Origin: a virus
IMG/VR virus record: IMGVR_UViG_3300008629_000010
Span: 1-47,702 of that record
Length of the DNA: 47,702 bases
Direction: 5' to 3' (one strand)
The notes beneath the pieces were generated by a model that was not told where the DNA came from, did not search any database, and was given only the letters and a program-made list of their open reading frames with translations. The position numbers and the translations under genes were made by a program. This document shows, piece by piece, positions 19,477 to 26,935 of the stretch. Within the stretch, counting starts at the first letter, position 1. Each line of letters opens with the position of its first letter.

Positions 19477-19933
19477 CAGGTAACTCCTTCAAATATTTAG
19501 CAATTAAGATAGCATCTGATGTTGATAGTGTTACTTTAAACTTAACAAACTTTTGTGCTATCGATTTAAGTTTACGTTTCTTATCTTGATAGTCTTTAGG
19601 TATCTTATATCTCTTTAACATTGATTGCCATTCTTTAGGCAATATTAATTTAGGTTCAACACCATTAGAACTTAATACACCTAACCACATACCATAATTC
19701 ATTCCAAACGTAAACGCACCTTTTCTCCCATCTCTTGGGAGTGTCCAAACTCTTTCTATGCCTGCTATTAATTTATAATTCTCTACTGCACAATGACTGG
19801 TCACGCTTCTAACTAGGTCTGACATTTTACGAACAGTATTAGGGCATTTATATGCATCAATAGTTCCATCTCCCCACATAATACATAATGCACCACTAAT
19901 CCCTGGGTCAATACCTAAATAAGCTTTCTTCAT
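19466..19933 (-). CDS. RuvC-like Holliday junction resolvase, 155 aa
   Basis: The RNase H-fold nuclease pattern is visible: LGIDPGISGAL at residues 6-16 (Asp9), a central Glu in IAGIERVW (Glu60), and a C-terminal Asp in STSDAILIAKYL (Asp140). PKEWQSMLK and DKKRKLKS fit the usual RuvC region between strands. It is close to the normal RuvC length. It would cut four-way junctions or branched replication intermediates before packaging. It sits directly downstream of a Cys-rich small protein and the helicase, overlapping the former by 26 bases. Confidence 0.85.
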   Translation of the reverse strand: MKKAYLGIDPGISGALCIMWGDGTIDAYKCPNTVRKMSDLVRSVTSHCAVENYKLIAGIERVWTLPRDGRKGAFTFGMNYGMWLGVLSSNGVEPKLILPKEWQSMLKRYKIPKDYQDKKRKLKSIAQKFVKFKVTLSTSDAILIAKYLKELPDAK

Positions 19934-20117
19934 ATATTATCTCTCCGTCAAACACTTCTATTAAATGTTTAACTTTACTTGTTATATAGTATTTGCATCC
20001 TTTGTTGAGTACGTTCTCTGGTATGAGCTTCGACTCCTTTTCTTTTCCATATGTATTAAACCAAGTGCAGCTGCCATCATCATAAAAATAACAACGATGA
20101 CAACTGATAGGTTTCAT
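19908..20117 (-). CDS. Small Cys-rich (probable zinc-binding) protein, 69 aa
   Basis: Cysteines fall as C-H-R-C at residues 6-9, then single Cys at about 17 and 41, with a nearby His, compatible with one zinc site. The N terminus reads MKPISCHRCYFYDDGSC. The start overlaps the helicase stop by one base (TAATG), and the 3' end overlaps the resolvase start by 26 bases. It is presumably a replication accessory protein, but no family is recognised. Confidence 0.6.
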   Translation of the reverse strand: MKPISCHRCYFYDDGSCTWFNTYGKEKESKLIPENVLNKGCKYYITSKVKHLIEVFDGEIIYEESLFRY

Positions 20118-21427
20118 TATACATTCATCGCATCTGCTTCTGAGTTATAGAATTTACATTTATTACCATTAAATCCAACAGTGCTTTCTCCAGTCAAACC
20201 ATACCTTGCTTTAGCAGATATAATATTAACTGAATAAGGACTGAACTTCTCATCATCATACTGATATGGATAATAAACAAATATAGCAGCCTCAGCTGTT
20301 TGTTCTATTACACCACTTTCAGCAAAATCAGAAAGTTTAGGTTTAGGGTCAAATCTTCTTTCTATTTCTCTATTAAGTTGAGATACTAATATTGCACTGC
20401 AATTTTCCTTCTTACATAGCCACTTATATTCATTCATAATGTTCTCAAGTTGAAATCTACGTTCCAATTGACTAGGCATTTGAATTAATTGAATATAATC
20501 ATCTACTACAACATCAGGTTTAAATTTAGTAATCTCTCCTACTGCATCTTCTAGGCTTTTAAGATTATCAAACATTTTAAGTTTTTTATATTTCTTTTCA
20601 ATGTTAGGTATAATCCCATTTGCTAATTCTTTCTTATAGTCTTCGCTTATCTCATTTTCTCTTATGCCATCATATGTTAAATTGCCAGACTCTAATACAA
20701 TTAGCTTTCTCATCATTTCAGTATTATTCATTTCTCTATTTATGAGCAATACTTTTCTACCATCTTCAATTAGCTTTTGTATTAGATTAACAATTAGAGT
20801 TGTTTTGCCATGTCCTGGTCTGCCACCAACGACTGTTATCTCGCCACGTGTCATTCCACCAGCAAATTCATCTAATGCTTTAAAATTATAAGATATTAAT
20901 GAGTTTCCCTTAATAATCTTATCTACTGTCTCTTTAGCAATCGAACCTATGTCTACATTTCTAGTAGGCAGTAATGCTCTCAATGTATCAACATATCTGC
21001 CATGTTCTTCTAATATCTGTTTAGTTTTCTCAATAGGCAAATAGCTTGAGTTCAATAACTTATTAGCAGTTCTATTAACTTGCCGTTGTATATGTTTTTC
21101 CCAAACTATCTTTGCATGACCAGGAATAAAGGAAGCACCTACGCTATTACCTATTAAACCTGTAAGCCAATATGCCGTTATAGTATTATTCTTTTTCTTT
21201 GCTTCATCTTTTATTGTAACTATATGATACTCTTCTTCGTTTCTTCTTAGTCTTCTAAGAGCCTTCCATAGATGTTTACATTTTGGGTCATAGAAAGCAT
21301 CATCATCTTGAATCGTCTTTTCTGCTTCATCATAACCTTCGAACCCTGCTTCTATTACTTCAGCAAGCAGACCTTCTTCTGCATCTATATCTGATGGCGG
21401 CATCTTAATATCTTCTATTTTTTTCAT
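20117..21427 (-). CDS. dnaB: DnaB-like replicative helicase, 436 aa
   Basis: It has the two-part DnaB layout: a helical N-terminal domain (about residues 10-150) beginning with the DIDAEEGLLAEV-type motif, then a RecA-like ATPase. Walker A is GRPGHGKT at residues 202-209, Walker B is PDVVVDDYIQL near 308-318, and an SAILVSQLNRE-type sensor segment follows. The length is typical of phage DnaB. It unwinds DNA at the fork. With no primase or polymerase gene visible, host DnaG and Pol III are the likely partners. I chose the ATG at 21427 (MKKIEDIK) because GGAGA lies five bases upstream; an in-frame TTG at 21442 would add five residues inside the methylase gene. Confidence 0.92.
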   Translation of the reverse strand: MKKIEDIKMPPSDIDAEEGLLAEVIEAGFEGYDEAEKTIQDDDAFYDPKCKHLWKALRRLRRNEEEYHIVTIKDEAKKKNNTITAYWLTGLIGNSVGASFIPGHAKIVWEKHIQRQVNRTANKLLNSSYLPIEKTKQILEEHGRYVDTLRALLPTRNVDIGSIAKETVDKIIKGNSLISYNFKALDEFAGGMTRGEITVVGGRPGHGKTTLIVNLIQKLIEDGRKVLLINREMNNTEMMRKLIVLESGNLTYDGIRENEISEDYKKELANGIIPNIEKKYKKLKMFDNLKSLEDAVGEITKFKPDVVVDDYIQLIQMPSQLERRFQLENIMNEYKWLCKKENCSAILVSQLNREIERRFDPKPKLSDFAESGVIEQTAEAAIFVYYPYQYDDEKFSPYSVNIISAKARYGLTGESTVGFNGNKCKFYNSEADAMNV

Positions 21428-21428
21428 A

Positions 21429-22283
21429 TTAGTCTCCATCAAATAGGTTTTCTTGGATTGTTGGCTGAGAATAATTAGTTATTACTAATTCATTCTTATA
21501 TTCTCGCTTGGTGGTTTGTCCTGCGTAGATGACTGGGATAGCTTCTATATTGTATTGCTTGTATAGTTCATGTACATTATCATTATCATCATAACTTACC
21601 ATAAACTTACCTCCAGCATCATTGATTCTATCACATATATTTAATAAATCCAAATGGTCATCATGTTGCAAGGTGTGTATGTAGTAATCCTTACGCTTAG
21701 CTGCGACAAAATATGGTGGGTCTATATACCATAAATCATCACTTGAAGGGATATACTTTTCTACAAGAGTTCTAAAATCCAAGTTCTCAATTACTATACC
21801 ATCCAAATGTCTTCTAGACAATTTTAGGTCTTCAATAAATGTAGACGGATTCCAATCTCCAGAGTTCTTGCTAAATGTACCTTGAGGATTATTATTAAAT
21901 GAGCACTTAACCAGATAGTAATATCTAGCAGCTCTTTTTACATCAGGTATATTACTTATATCAACTTCACTTGATATGTCTATGATATATTTCTTAAGCA
22001 ACTGATGTTGTGTTCTGCTTTTAACATACCAACGAATACATTCACAAAATTCATCAAACTTCTCAGCGATAGACATATACAGATTTACAAGATTATTATC
22101 TTTGTCATTAACGACAGTCCAATCGGCTCTAGCTTTGCGAAAGAACATAGATAAACCACCTGCAAACATCTCTACATATCTTGAGTGTTTAGGAAGTCTT
22201 GGTACAAGTTGTCTACTTAACTCGAATTTCCCGCCATAATACGGAATTACGACGGGACAATCCTTCCATCTACTATCAGACAT
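21429..22283 (-). CDS. dam: DNA adenine methyltransferase, D12/Dam class, 284 aa
   Basis: The family's N-terminal motif IPYYGGKFELSRQL is at residues 13-26, and the AdoMet-site region reads YVEMFAGGLSMFFRKA. The catalytic motif is DPPY at residues 188-191, inside LWYIDPPYFVAAK. Length and motif order (FxGxG-like first, DPPY late) are those of the alpha-class N6-adenine methylases. No partner restriction enzyme is adjacent, so it is a solitary methylase that may protect phage DNA or mark replicated DNA. Target specificity is unknown; GATC is only the family default. The start lies in a TAATG overlap with the DUF932 gene. Confidence 0.9.
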   Translation of the reverse strand: MSDSRWKDCPVVIPYYGGKFELSRQLVPRLPKHSRYVEMFAGGLSMFFRKARADWTVVNDKDNNLVNLYMSIAEKFDEFCECIRWYVKSRTQHQLLKKYIIDISSEVDISNIPDVKRAARYYYLVKCSFNNNPQGTFSKNSGDWNPSTFIEDLKLSRRHLDGIVIENLDFRTLVEKYIPSSDDLWYIDPPYFVAAKRKDYYIHTLQHDDHLDLLNICDRINDAGGKFMVSYDDNDNVHELYKQYNIEAIPVIYAGQTTKREYKNELVITNYSQPTIQENLFDGD

Positions 22284-23074
22284 TAAGCATTTGCAACAGA
22301 CTTAGCCCAATTGCTAATCGTTGGATAAATCTGCTGTTCAAACTTGTGTGTAGTTGTGTTGTTTCTGTTCATATGATGTGTATTAACATATGTAGCTGCA
22401 TTGAATAAATCCCAATACGTATGAGGCTTATGAGCACACAAATATTGTACAAAGCCATCCATAACATTAGTTGGAACTAAATCTATTAGCTTTTTAACAT
22501 GAGCATAATCAACCTTAGTATCTTTCAACATTGTAAAGTCCTGTTTAAAGACTTCAGAAGTATTCTCAATCGTATTAACAATCATTTCTTCAAGATTGCC
22601 AAGATTAGGATTATATATACTATGTCTATTAGATTTCTTATCGAGAACGATTCCTACTACCATACCATTTTCACATACTAATCTAAAAGCACCTGCCATT
22701 ATTCCTAATTCCCAACTACCATCGTATGAATTTTTAATAACTATCTCAGGTGAAACTTCATCACCGTCAGATATAGGAACTTTAACATTACCAATAACGT
22801 ATTTCCATATTGTCTTCTTACCATCTTGTAATACTTTAGCTTCTCTTAATCTGCCCTTAACACTTTTTAATATTGGTTCAGCTACATTCATTATCTGATT
22901 ATTTGTAACTAGCTTATATTCATCTGTCATACAACTTAGAATATCACCAGTATCTTCTCTTACTATAAACTTATGACCAGTGTTTGTTGCTTTATCACCA
23001 AACGTATCTGACCATTCATTTCCTGTTACAATAGCTGGTACTTCCTTAACTGGAAACATTGTCTCTGTTAGCAT
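22283..23074 (-). CDS. DUF932-family protein, 263 aa
   Basis: The sequence has the character of this phage and plasmid family: an N-terminal YKLVTNNQIMNVAEPIL segment, a central IVIKNSYDGSWELGIMAGA, and an RLVCENGMVVG motif, followed by a helical C-terminal half. The biochemical role of DUF932 is not established to my knowledge. It often travels with replication genes, as here beside Dam and DnaB. The start at 23074 follows GGAAGGAG with proper spacing and overlaps the end of the upstream gene by 29 bases. Confidence 0.75.
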   Translation of the reverse strand: MLTETMFPVKEVPAIVTGNEWSDTFGDKATNTGHKFIVREDTGDILSCMTDEYKLVTNNQIMNVAEPILKSVKGRLREAKVLQDGKKTIWKYVIGNVKVPISDGDEVSPEIVIKNSYDGSWELGIMAGAFRLVCENGMVVGIVLDKKSNRHSIYNPNLGNLEEMIVNTIENTSEVFKQDFTMLKDTKVDYAHVKKLIDLVPTNVMDGFVQYLCAHKPHTYWDLFNAATYVNTHHMNRNNTTTHKFEQQIYPTISNWAKSVANA

Positions 23075-23462
23075 AACCTAACTCCTTCCTTTTATTCTTA
23101 ATATTTTTAGGTGTTTTACCTAATAATTTTAACTCTGCACGCATTTTTACCTTATAATCTTTATCTGCGTTCTGAATCATAGCTCTTAAGTATGCAAAGC
23201 CTTTACCTTTTTTATACTCTTCATGGTTTAAATATATCTTTGTAGTATGGATTATAATTTCATCATTGATAGTAGATATATAATGTAGGAAAGCATAAAA
23301 CTTATAGTCTTTATTATCAGATGGGACATATTTCATAATACTCTCACCTGCCTTTGTTAACATTTTTCTAGCTTTTTTACCTTTAGAAAATAGTTTTCTT
23401 CTTATCTCTGGTTTCTTATCACCTGGAGTGTATTCATATCCACATGACGGACATTTACTCAT
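23046..23462 (-). CDS. Small protein with N-terminal zinc-ribbon half-motif, 138 aa
   Basis: It begins MSKCPSCGYEYTPGDKKPE, a rubredoxin or ribbon knuckle (C-P-S-C-G-Y), followed by a basic helical body. Only one Cys pair is seen, so two molecules or a partner may be needed to complete a zinc site. I chose the ATG at 23462, which overlaps the upstream stop in an ATGAGTAA arrangement, over an in-frame start at 23492 that would lie well inside the upstream gene. Winged-helix-like or DUF-type functions cannot be excluded. Confidence 0.65.
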   Translation of the reverse strand: MSKCPSCGYEYTPGDKKPEIRRKLFSKGKKARKMLTKAGESIMKYVPSDNKDYKFYAFLHYISTINDEIIIHTTKIYLNHEEYKKGKGFAYLRAMIQNADKDYKVKMRAELKLLGKTPKNIKNKRKELGYANRDNVSS

Positions 23463-23652
23463 CTTTAAATAACTCTTTAACTTTGTTTGCATCTCTTTCT
23501 AAATCAGCATATGCTTTTAAGAATTGGTCTGCAGCTAATTTTGGATTTCTAAAGTTACAATCTTCTCCTAAATACTTTTCTAATTCTTTCTTTTCATCTT
23601 TATCAGTGTGTGCTATTTGTACTAAATGGTGTAACCATCCCATTTTTCCCAT
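23455..23652 (-). CDS. Small hypothetical protein, 65 aa
   Basis: Unrecognised, charged and mostly helical, beginning MGKMGWLHHLVQIAH. The ribosome site GAGG lies six bases before the ATG and overlaps the last codons of the 43-residue membrane protein gene. The stop is embedded in the next start (ATGAGTAA). The well-spaced ribosome site and tight packing make it a likely real gene; function unknown. Confidence 0.6.
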   Translation of the reverse strand: MGKMGWLHHLVQIAHTDKDEKKELEKYLGEDCNFRNPKLAADQFLKAYADLERDANKVKELFKDE

Positions 23653-23655
23653 GAG

Positions 23656-23787
23656 TTACCTCTCTTTCATATATTCAATTAACTCTTTAATTAATACGAA
23701 GCCTATTACTGAACACAATAAGATTATTAGTAATCCTATACCTCCAACAAATAAACTTCCTGCTATTTTAACTAATCCTTCAATCAT
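23656..23787 (-). CDS. 43-residue single-pass membrane protein
   Basis: A short reading frame, MIEGLVKIAGSLFVGG followed by a strongly hydrophobic stretch (IGLLIILLCSVIGFVLI), then the charged tail KELIEYMKER. This gives one clear transmembrane helix (about residues 8-33). The start is an ATGA overlap with the upstream stop, and GGAGGTG sits seven bases ahead, one of the strongest ribosome sites in the arm. It could act at the host membrane early in infection; a holin role is possible but the late genes are elsewhere. Confidence 0.7.
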   Translation of the reverse strand: MIEGLVKIAGSLFVGGIGLLIILLCSVIGFVLIKELIEYMKER

Positions 23788-24083
23788 ATAGACACCTCCT
23801 TGACTTCTGTTTCAGCTCCTATGATATGTTTGCCTAAATAATAATTCACATCTTCTTCTTGTACGGAGGGTGCATCAACAATTATTACTCTTGCATTTAC
23901 TGTACACTCGATGAGTATACCTTTTAAACCTGATTGTGTTTGAAATATAGAGCCAGGGGTAAAGTCTTTAATATACTTATACCCTTTCGCAGGTTTTACT
24001 CTAAACTTATTTTTTAATGCTTTAGTCGCAAGTTTCGCAATGTTGCGGTTCTTGGTCGCTAGTGGATTCCGTTTTCTGGTCAT
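23784..24083 (-). CDS. Small basic protein, 99 aa
   Basis: Unrecognised. The first 35 residues are strongly basic (MTRKRNPLATKNRNIAKL), suggesting nucleic acid contact. The rest looks like a small beta-rich domain (GSIFQTQSGLKGILIE). ATG at 24083 is preferred because GAGGTG lies six bases upstream; an in-frame GTG at 24092 falls inside that ribosome site. It overlaps the upstream gene by 62 bases, a long overlap for this genome, but both frames have good ribosome sites. Confidence 0.6.
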   Translation of the reverse strand: MTRKRNPLATKNRNIAKLATKALKNKFRVKPAKGYKYIKDFTPGSIFQTQSGLKGILIECTVNARVIIVDAPSVQEEDVNYYLGKHIIGAETEVKEVSI

Positions 24084-24279
24084 TTTGAACACCTCTTTTA
24101 TATTCTCTTAATTGCTTTAGAATATTTACAAAGTCTTTTTCCAGTTGTTCATAAGGTACTTTCCATTCGCCACTGTCAACACAAGGCACTAAAGTTGATA
24201 TTGACATTCTTAAACTATTAAGAACTAATTGTATTTCTGATTCTGATAATTTGATAGTTGCTATACCTTGATTACTCAT
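24022..24279 (-). CDS. Small hypothetical protein with Cys-rich tail, 85 aa
   Basis: Unrecognised helical protein (MSNQGIATIKLSESEIQ) with a low-complexity polar tail ending PQHCETCD, where a C-x-x-C pair could bind zinc with a partner. The start is embedded in the previous stop (ATGAGTAA at 24272-24279). The C-terminal region is shared in another frame with the start of gene 23784-24083. Confidence 0.55.
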   Translation of the reverse strand: MSNQGIATIKLSESEIQLVLNSLRMSISTLVPCVDSGEWKVPYEQLEKDFVNILKQLREYKRGVQNDQKTESTSDQEPQHCETCD

Positions 24280-24676
24280 CTTTTTTACCTTCTATTCTTT
24301 TTAATACATTACCTAATTTTAATCCAAATTGTTCATTTATAATTAATTTGAATACTTCATTAGCTATATTATGACGAACAGATTTTTTATGAATATCTCT
24401 ATCTTGATATGATGTAAGGACAGATTCTACAATACCATGTATTGCAACTTTAACTAATTCTTCATCCATATCATTAGGCATATCATTTAAATCAATAGGT
24501 TTATCTCTGCCATCTACGACAGGAGGATTATTTAACCTATTCATCACTTCTTTTGACTGCATAGATTCCTCCTTCTTCATTAATATTAGGATGTCTACTA
24601 CTTCTTGACTTCTGAAGCCATCATCTCCAATAGTGTAATCAACGGCTTCTCTTATTTGTTTGAGATTAAATAACAT
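24272..24676 (-). CDS. Hypothetical protein, 134 aa
   Basis: Unrecognised, acidic and mainly helical, beginning MLFNLKQIREAVDYTIG. GGAG stands five bases before the ATG. It is the first gene after the structured gap 24677-24978 and begins a run of seven overlapping genes (24676 down to 22283). No catalytic or metal motif was seen. Confidence 0.65.
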   Translation of the reverse strand: MLFNLKQIREAVDYTIGDDGFRSQEVVDILILMKKEESMQSKEVMNRLNNPPVVDGRDKPIDLNDMPNDMDEELVKVAIHGIVESVLTSYQDRDIHKKSVRHNIANEVFKLIINEQFGLKLGNVLKRIEGKKDE

Positions 24677-24698
24677 TTTAACTCCTTTAAAAATTTAA

Positions 24699-24803
24699 GG
24701 GACACGGTAGCTAACACCGAGCCAACCTTTCACTTCACGTGCCATGTCTTTATTAGCCAGTAGTCACATACCTTTACCTACAAACTAAAAGCACTTCTGT
24801 CCC
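24699..24803 (-). other. Stem-closed element A1
   Basis: The outer inverted repeat is GGGACA (24699-24704) with TGTCCC (24798-24803). Inside, GTGC (24739-24742) can pair with GCAC (24791-24794), and CGGT/ACCG (24705-24719) forms a small hairpin. It is drawn on the minus strand because both flanking genes are leftward. Function unknown; perhaps a leader of gene 24272-24676. Confidence 0.4.
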
Positions 24804-24813
24804 CCAATGCTTT

Positions 24814-24881
24814 GAGCGGCTAATACTCTGTGGTAGTTGCGGAAAGGGGGTGAATCGATTATCCAGAGTTACCAACCGCTC
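24814..24881 (-). other. Stem-closed element A2
   Basis: The outer stem is GAGCGG (24814-24819) with CCGCTC (24876-24881). The inner stem is ACTCTG (24825-24830) with CAGAGT (24864-24869). The two perfect 6-bp stems are nested with short asymmetric internal loops. The 68-base length is tRNA-like, but no T-loop consensus fits. Confidence 0.45.
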
Positions 24882-24898
24882 TGTATAATATAAGAATA

Positions 24899-24970
24899 AA
24901 TAGGCTAGAGCCATAGCATTACTCTACCAATACTAGTATTTGTAGCCGTAACTGGCAATACCTAGCCTAT
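24899..24970 (-). other. Stem-closed element A3 with central palindrome
   Basis: The outer stem is ATAGGCTAG (24900-24908) with CTAGCCTAT (24962-24970), nine perfect pairs. Inside, TTAC/GTAA and CTAC/GTAG stack onto the perfect 12-base palindrome AATACTAGTATT (24929-24940). It begins eight bases beyond the stop codon of the SSB-like gene. ATAGGCTAG also occurs at the element near 29221. Confidence 0.5.
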
Positions 24971-24978
24971 ATACCTAT

Positions 24979-25554
24979 TTAGAACGGTACGTCAGATTTG
25001 ATTTCATCGACATCTATCTTCTCACCGCTAGCCCATGGATAAACGTTAAACACTTTCCATGCTTGTTTTGGTTCTCCAGTTTTCTTATCAGTATACTCAT
25101 CTTGAGCAATCTTAATAAGACATGGAAGACCAAGTACATCATCTTCTTCAACTTGACCTAGTACTGTATCGCCATTATCATCTGATTCAAATACTACTCC
25201 AAGAGATTCAAAGTATGCTTTGTACTTTCTATTTTTCCACTTCTCATCACCAGGGTCTGGCGTTAACCATACACCATCACCTCTAAACTCTTTACTTGTT
25301 AAGTAACTAGCAGTGATTTTCTGTGGATTGCCTTCAGCATCAAGCACTTGAACAAGTTCACCATTTTCTCTGGTCATCTTATTAATTTGTACTGTTTCTA
25401 CTTGCGGGGCTATTCGGAATGTTACATTGTAAACGAAACTATCGTTATACTCGTTAATTCCAACATTACATACATGAGCTGGGTATGTTCCAGGTATTAT
25501 AGGCAGCGAGCGTTCATCTCCTTTACCTATTACTGTTCCTTCTAGATTCTTCAC
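24979..25554 (-). CDS. Candidate single-stranded DNA-binding protein, 191 aa
   Basis: Seen: a beta-rich body and a C terminus EIKSDVPF, very like the acidic D-x-I/V-P-F tip by which bacterial SSB recruits partners. The YTDKKTGEPKQAWKVFNVY region resembles OB-fold-type phage proteins annotated as DUF669-like or SSB. Context fits: it lies between recombination genes and the structured gap. It probably coats single strands during replication and annealing. The start is GTG at 25554, with GGAG five bases upstream; no nearer ATG exists. The assignment rests on the tail and the context and could be wrong. Confidence 0.55.
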   Translation of the reverse strand: MKNLEGTVIGKGDERSLPIIPGTYPAHVCNVGINEYNDSFVYNVTFRIAPQVETVQINKMTRENGELVQVLDAEGNPQKITASYLTSKEFRGDGVWLTPDPGDEKWKNRKYKAYFESLGVVFESDDNGDTVLGQVEEDDVLGLPCLIKIAQDEYTDKKTGEPKQAWKVFNVYPWASGEKIDVDEIKSDVPF

Positions 25555-25562
25555 TTTTACTC

Positions 25563-25838
25563 CTATTTGCTATTTGTTCTAATAGTGGTGTACTCACTAA
25601 CTAAAGAATTAAACTTGTCACGGAACTCTGTCATTTTCTTGCTATATCCGTTACCATTTAATCCTTGAAAGTATAATTGAGGGCATACCCAATTACCATT
25701 AGCAGTCTTCATATATCTGCGTGTATTACGCTGACGACTACTAACTAAACCAGATTCTTGCATCTCTCTTATTGTTCCTTCAGTAAGAACACCTTCTTTT
25801 TTAAGCTTTTCAGCTTCTGCTATGGTTAATTTTCCCAT
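25563..25838 (-). CDS. Small hypothetical protein, 91 aa
   Basis: Unrecognised. The N-terminal half (LTIAEAEKLKKEGVLTEGTIREM) looks like two short helices as in helix-turn-helix or SHOCT-like modules. The middle is basic (SSRQRNTRRYMK). GGAG is present ten bases before the ATG. It lies between the 78-residue gene and the SSB-like gene in the recombination cluster. A DNA-binding role is possible but not shown. Confidence 0.6.
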   Translation of the reverse strand: MGKLTIAEAEKLKKEGVLTEGTIREMQESGLVSSRQRNTRRYMKTANGNWVCPQLYFQGLNGNGYSKKMTEFRDKFNSLVSEYTTIRTNSK

Positions 25839-25853
25839 TACTATTTTACTCCT

Positions 25854-26090
25854 TTAATAATCATCATCTACATAAACTGGTTCTAACTCTTTATCTGTTT
25901 CCAGAATAAAAGTATAGAAACTAGGATTTATAGATACTTTTTTATTACTGACAGTCCTAAAGACCATCATTGGTTTACCATTCAGTAATTTCATGCCTGT
26001 AAATCGAACTTCGGGAATTTCTCTTCCGTCGTTAGTTCCAACAGTATATGAATTACCAACTTCTAATATTCCATCATCATGCAGTTGCAT
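25854..26090 (-). CDS. Small hypothetical protein, 78 aa
   Basis: Unrecognised, acidic, probably an all-beta domain (VGNSYTVGTNDGREIPEVRF), ending in an Asp-rich tail (VYVDDDY). It starts 14 bases inside the end of the annealing-protein gene, so the two may be co-translated. No motif was found. Confidence 0.6.
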   Translation of the reverse strand: MQLHDDGILEVGNSYTVGTNDGREIPEVRFTGMKLLNGKPMMVFRTVSNKKVSINPSFYTFILETDKELEPVYVDDDY

Positions 26091-26649
26091 TACTCTTTGC
26101 CCTTCTTTCTAAAGACTTAAGAGTGACAGCATAGTTATCAGCATGAACGACTTCATTGTCTATTCCATTTGCTACTTCAGATGCTTTATCATCGCTTATT
26201 TTACTAGCAATATCTAGTAACGCTTTGGCTTGTTCTTTGGTAAGTGGAGTTGTTTGTGGAAGGTCTTCACCTGCGAAGATATACAATCCTAATCCATGTA
26301 GTGCTATTGCTTTAGCTAAACATCTTTGAATGGATGTATTAATTTGAAACGCATTAGGATTTTCTATTGTTTGATTACGATTATCTAATACAGGATGTAC
26401 TTGTGTTCTTTCGACACCATCTACCACTACAGTAACCTGAACAAAACAACCTGCTTCAGTCTGCATATATGGCTGACGACTACCTTCTATTCCCCATTCA
26501 TGTATAGTCCATGTAGCATGAGGGTATACTTGTAGTAACTCTCTAACTGCCCATGCCCAACTTAAATAGGTAAATTGACCTTTCTTTTCAGTATAACTAT
26601 TTACATTTATACTGTTAAGCTTATCAAATGTGCTTTTCTTTTCTGGCAT
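26077..26649 (-). CDS. Sak3-like single-strand annealing protein (DUF1071 type), 190 aa
   Basis: Family hallmarks are clear: TYLSWAWAVRELLQVYPHAT at about residues 27-46, a VQVTVVVDG strand, HPVLDNRNQTI, and the signature QRCLAKAIALHGLGLYIFAG at about residues 108-127. DUF1071/Sak3 proteins are phage recombinases in the Rad52-like annealing group that pair complementary single strands. The Cas4-like nuclease two genes upstream would supply those strands. The start has GGAGG four bases ahead. The C-terminal 60 residues (from LTKEQAKALL) are a separate helical tail. Confidence 0.85.
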   Translation of the reverse strand: MPEKKSTFDKLNSINVNSYTEKKGQFTYLSWAWAVRELLQVYPHATWTIHEWGIEGSRQPYMQTEAGCFVQVTVVVDGVERTQVHPVLDNRNQTIENPNAFQINTSIQRCLAKAIALHGLGLYIFAGEDLPQTTPLTKEQAKALLDIASKISDDKASEVANGIDNEVVHADNYAVTLKSLERRAKSNATA

Positions 26650-26664
26650 ATAGCCTCCTTTATT

Positions 26665-26934
26665 TTATGTCCATTGATAATAATATAAATCTCCACAATC
26701 ACTATCACCGAAACCGTCTTCATCAATTGGAGCTACTTTACTTATTTCAGAAATACACGATACAGGCTTCCAGTAAGCATATCTCATACCTGTAGTCCGA
26801 AATTCTATTTCTTTAGGCTCATAGCCCTTATTTTTCATTATTTTTGCTATTTTATTACGCTTATTAACATCGATAGGACAGTTTTCATGAAATCTATAAC
26901 CCCATTCAATATCAACAGTGTCTGGTACTCCCAT
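26665..26934 (-). CDS. Small hypothetical protein, 89 aa
   Basis: Unrecognised, beginning MGVPDTVDIEWGYRF, with a basic helical centre and an acidic, Tyr-rich end. ATG at 26934 follows GAAGGAG with ideal spacing and comes one base after the nuclease stop; in-frame upstream starts would lie inside the nuclease gene. It sits between the nuclease and annealing genes, so a recombination accessory role is possible. Confidence 0.62.
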   Translation of the reverse strand: MGVPDTVDIEWGYRFHENCPIDVNKRNKIAKIMKNKGYEPKEIEFRTTGMRYAYWKPVSCISEISKVAPIDEDGFGDSDCGDLYYYQWT

Positions 26935-26935
26935 T

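Larger units (their letters stand above)
24677..24978 (-). other. Non-coding gap holding three stacked inverted-repeat elements
   Basis: Between the SSB-like gene and gene 24272-24676 there is no supported reading frame. The stretch is more G+C-rich than its surroundings and is filled by three consecutive closed stem structures (entered separately). Only the last 20 bases before the ATG look like an ordinary leader with GGAG. No canonical tRNA T-arm or anticodon arm could be fitted on either strand. Confidence 0.6.

Noticed and set aside
24814-24970. Two tRNA-sized structures with acceptor-like closing stems
   Set aside because: Neither strand offers a T-arm consensus, an anticodon arm of five pairs with a seven-base loop, or a D-arm in the right place; kept only as unnamed structured elements.
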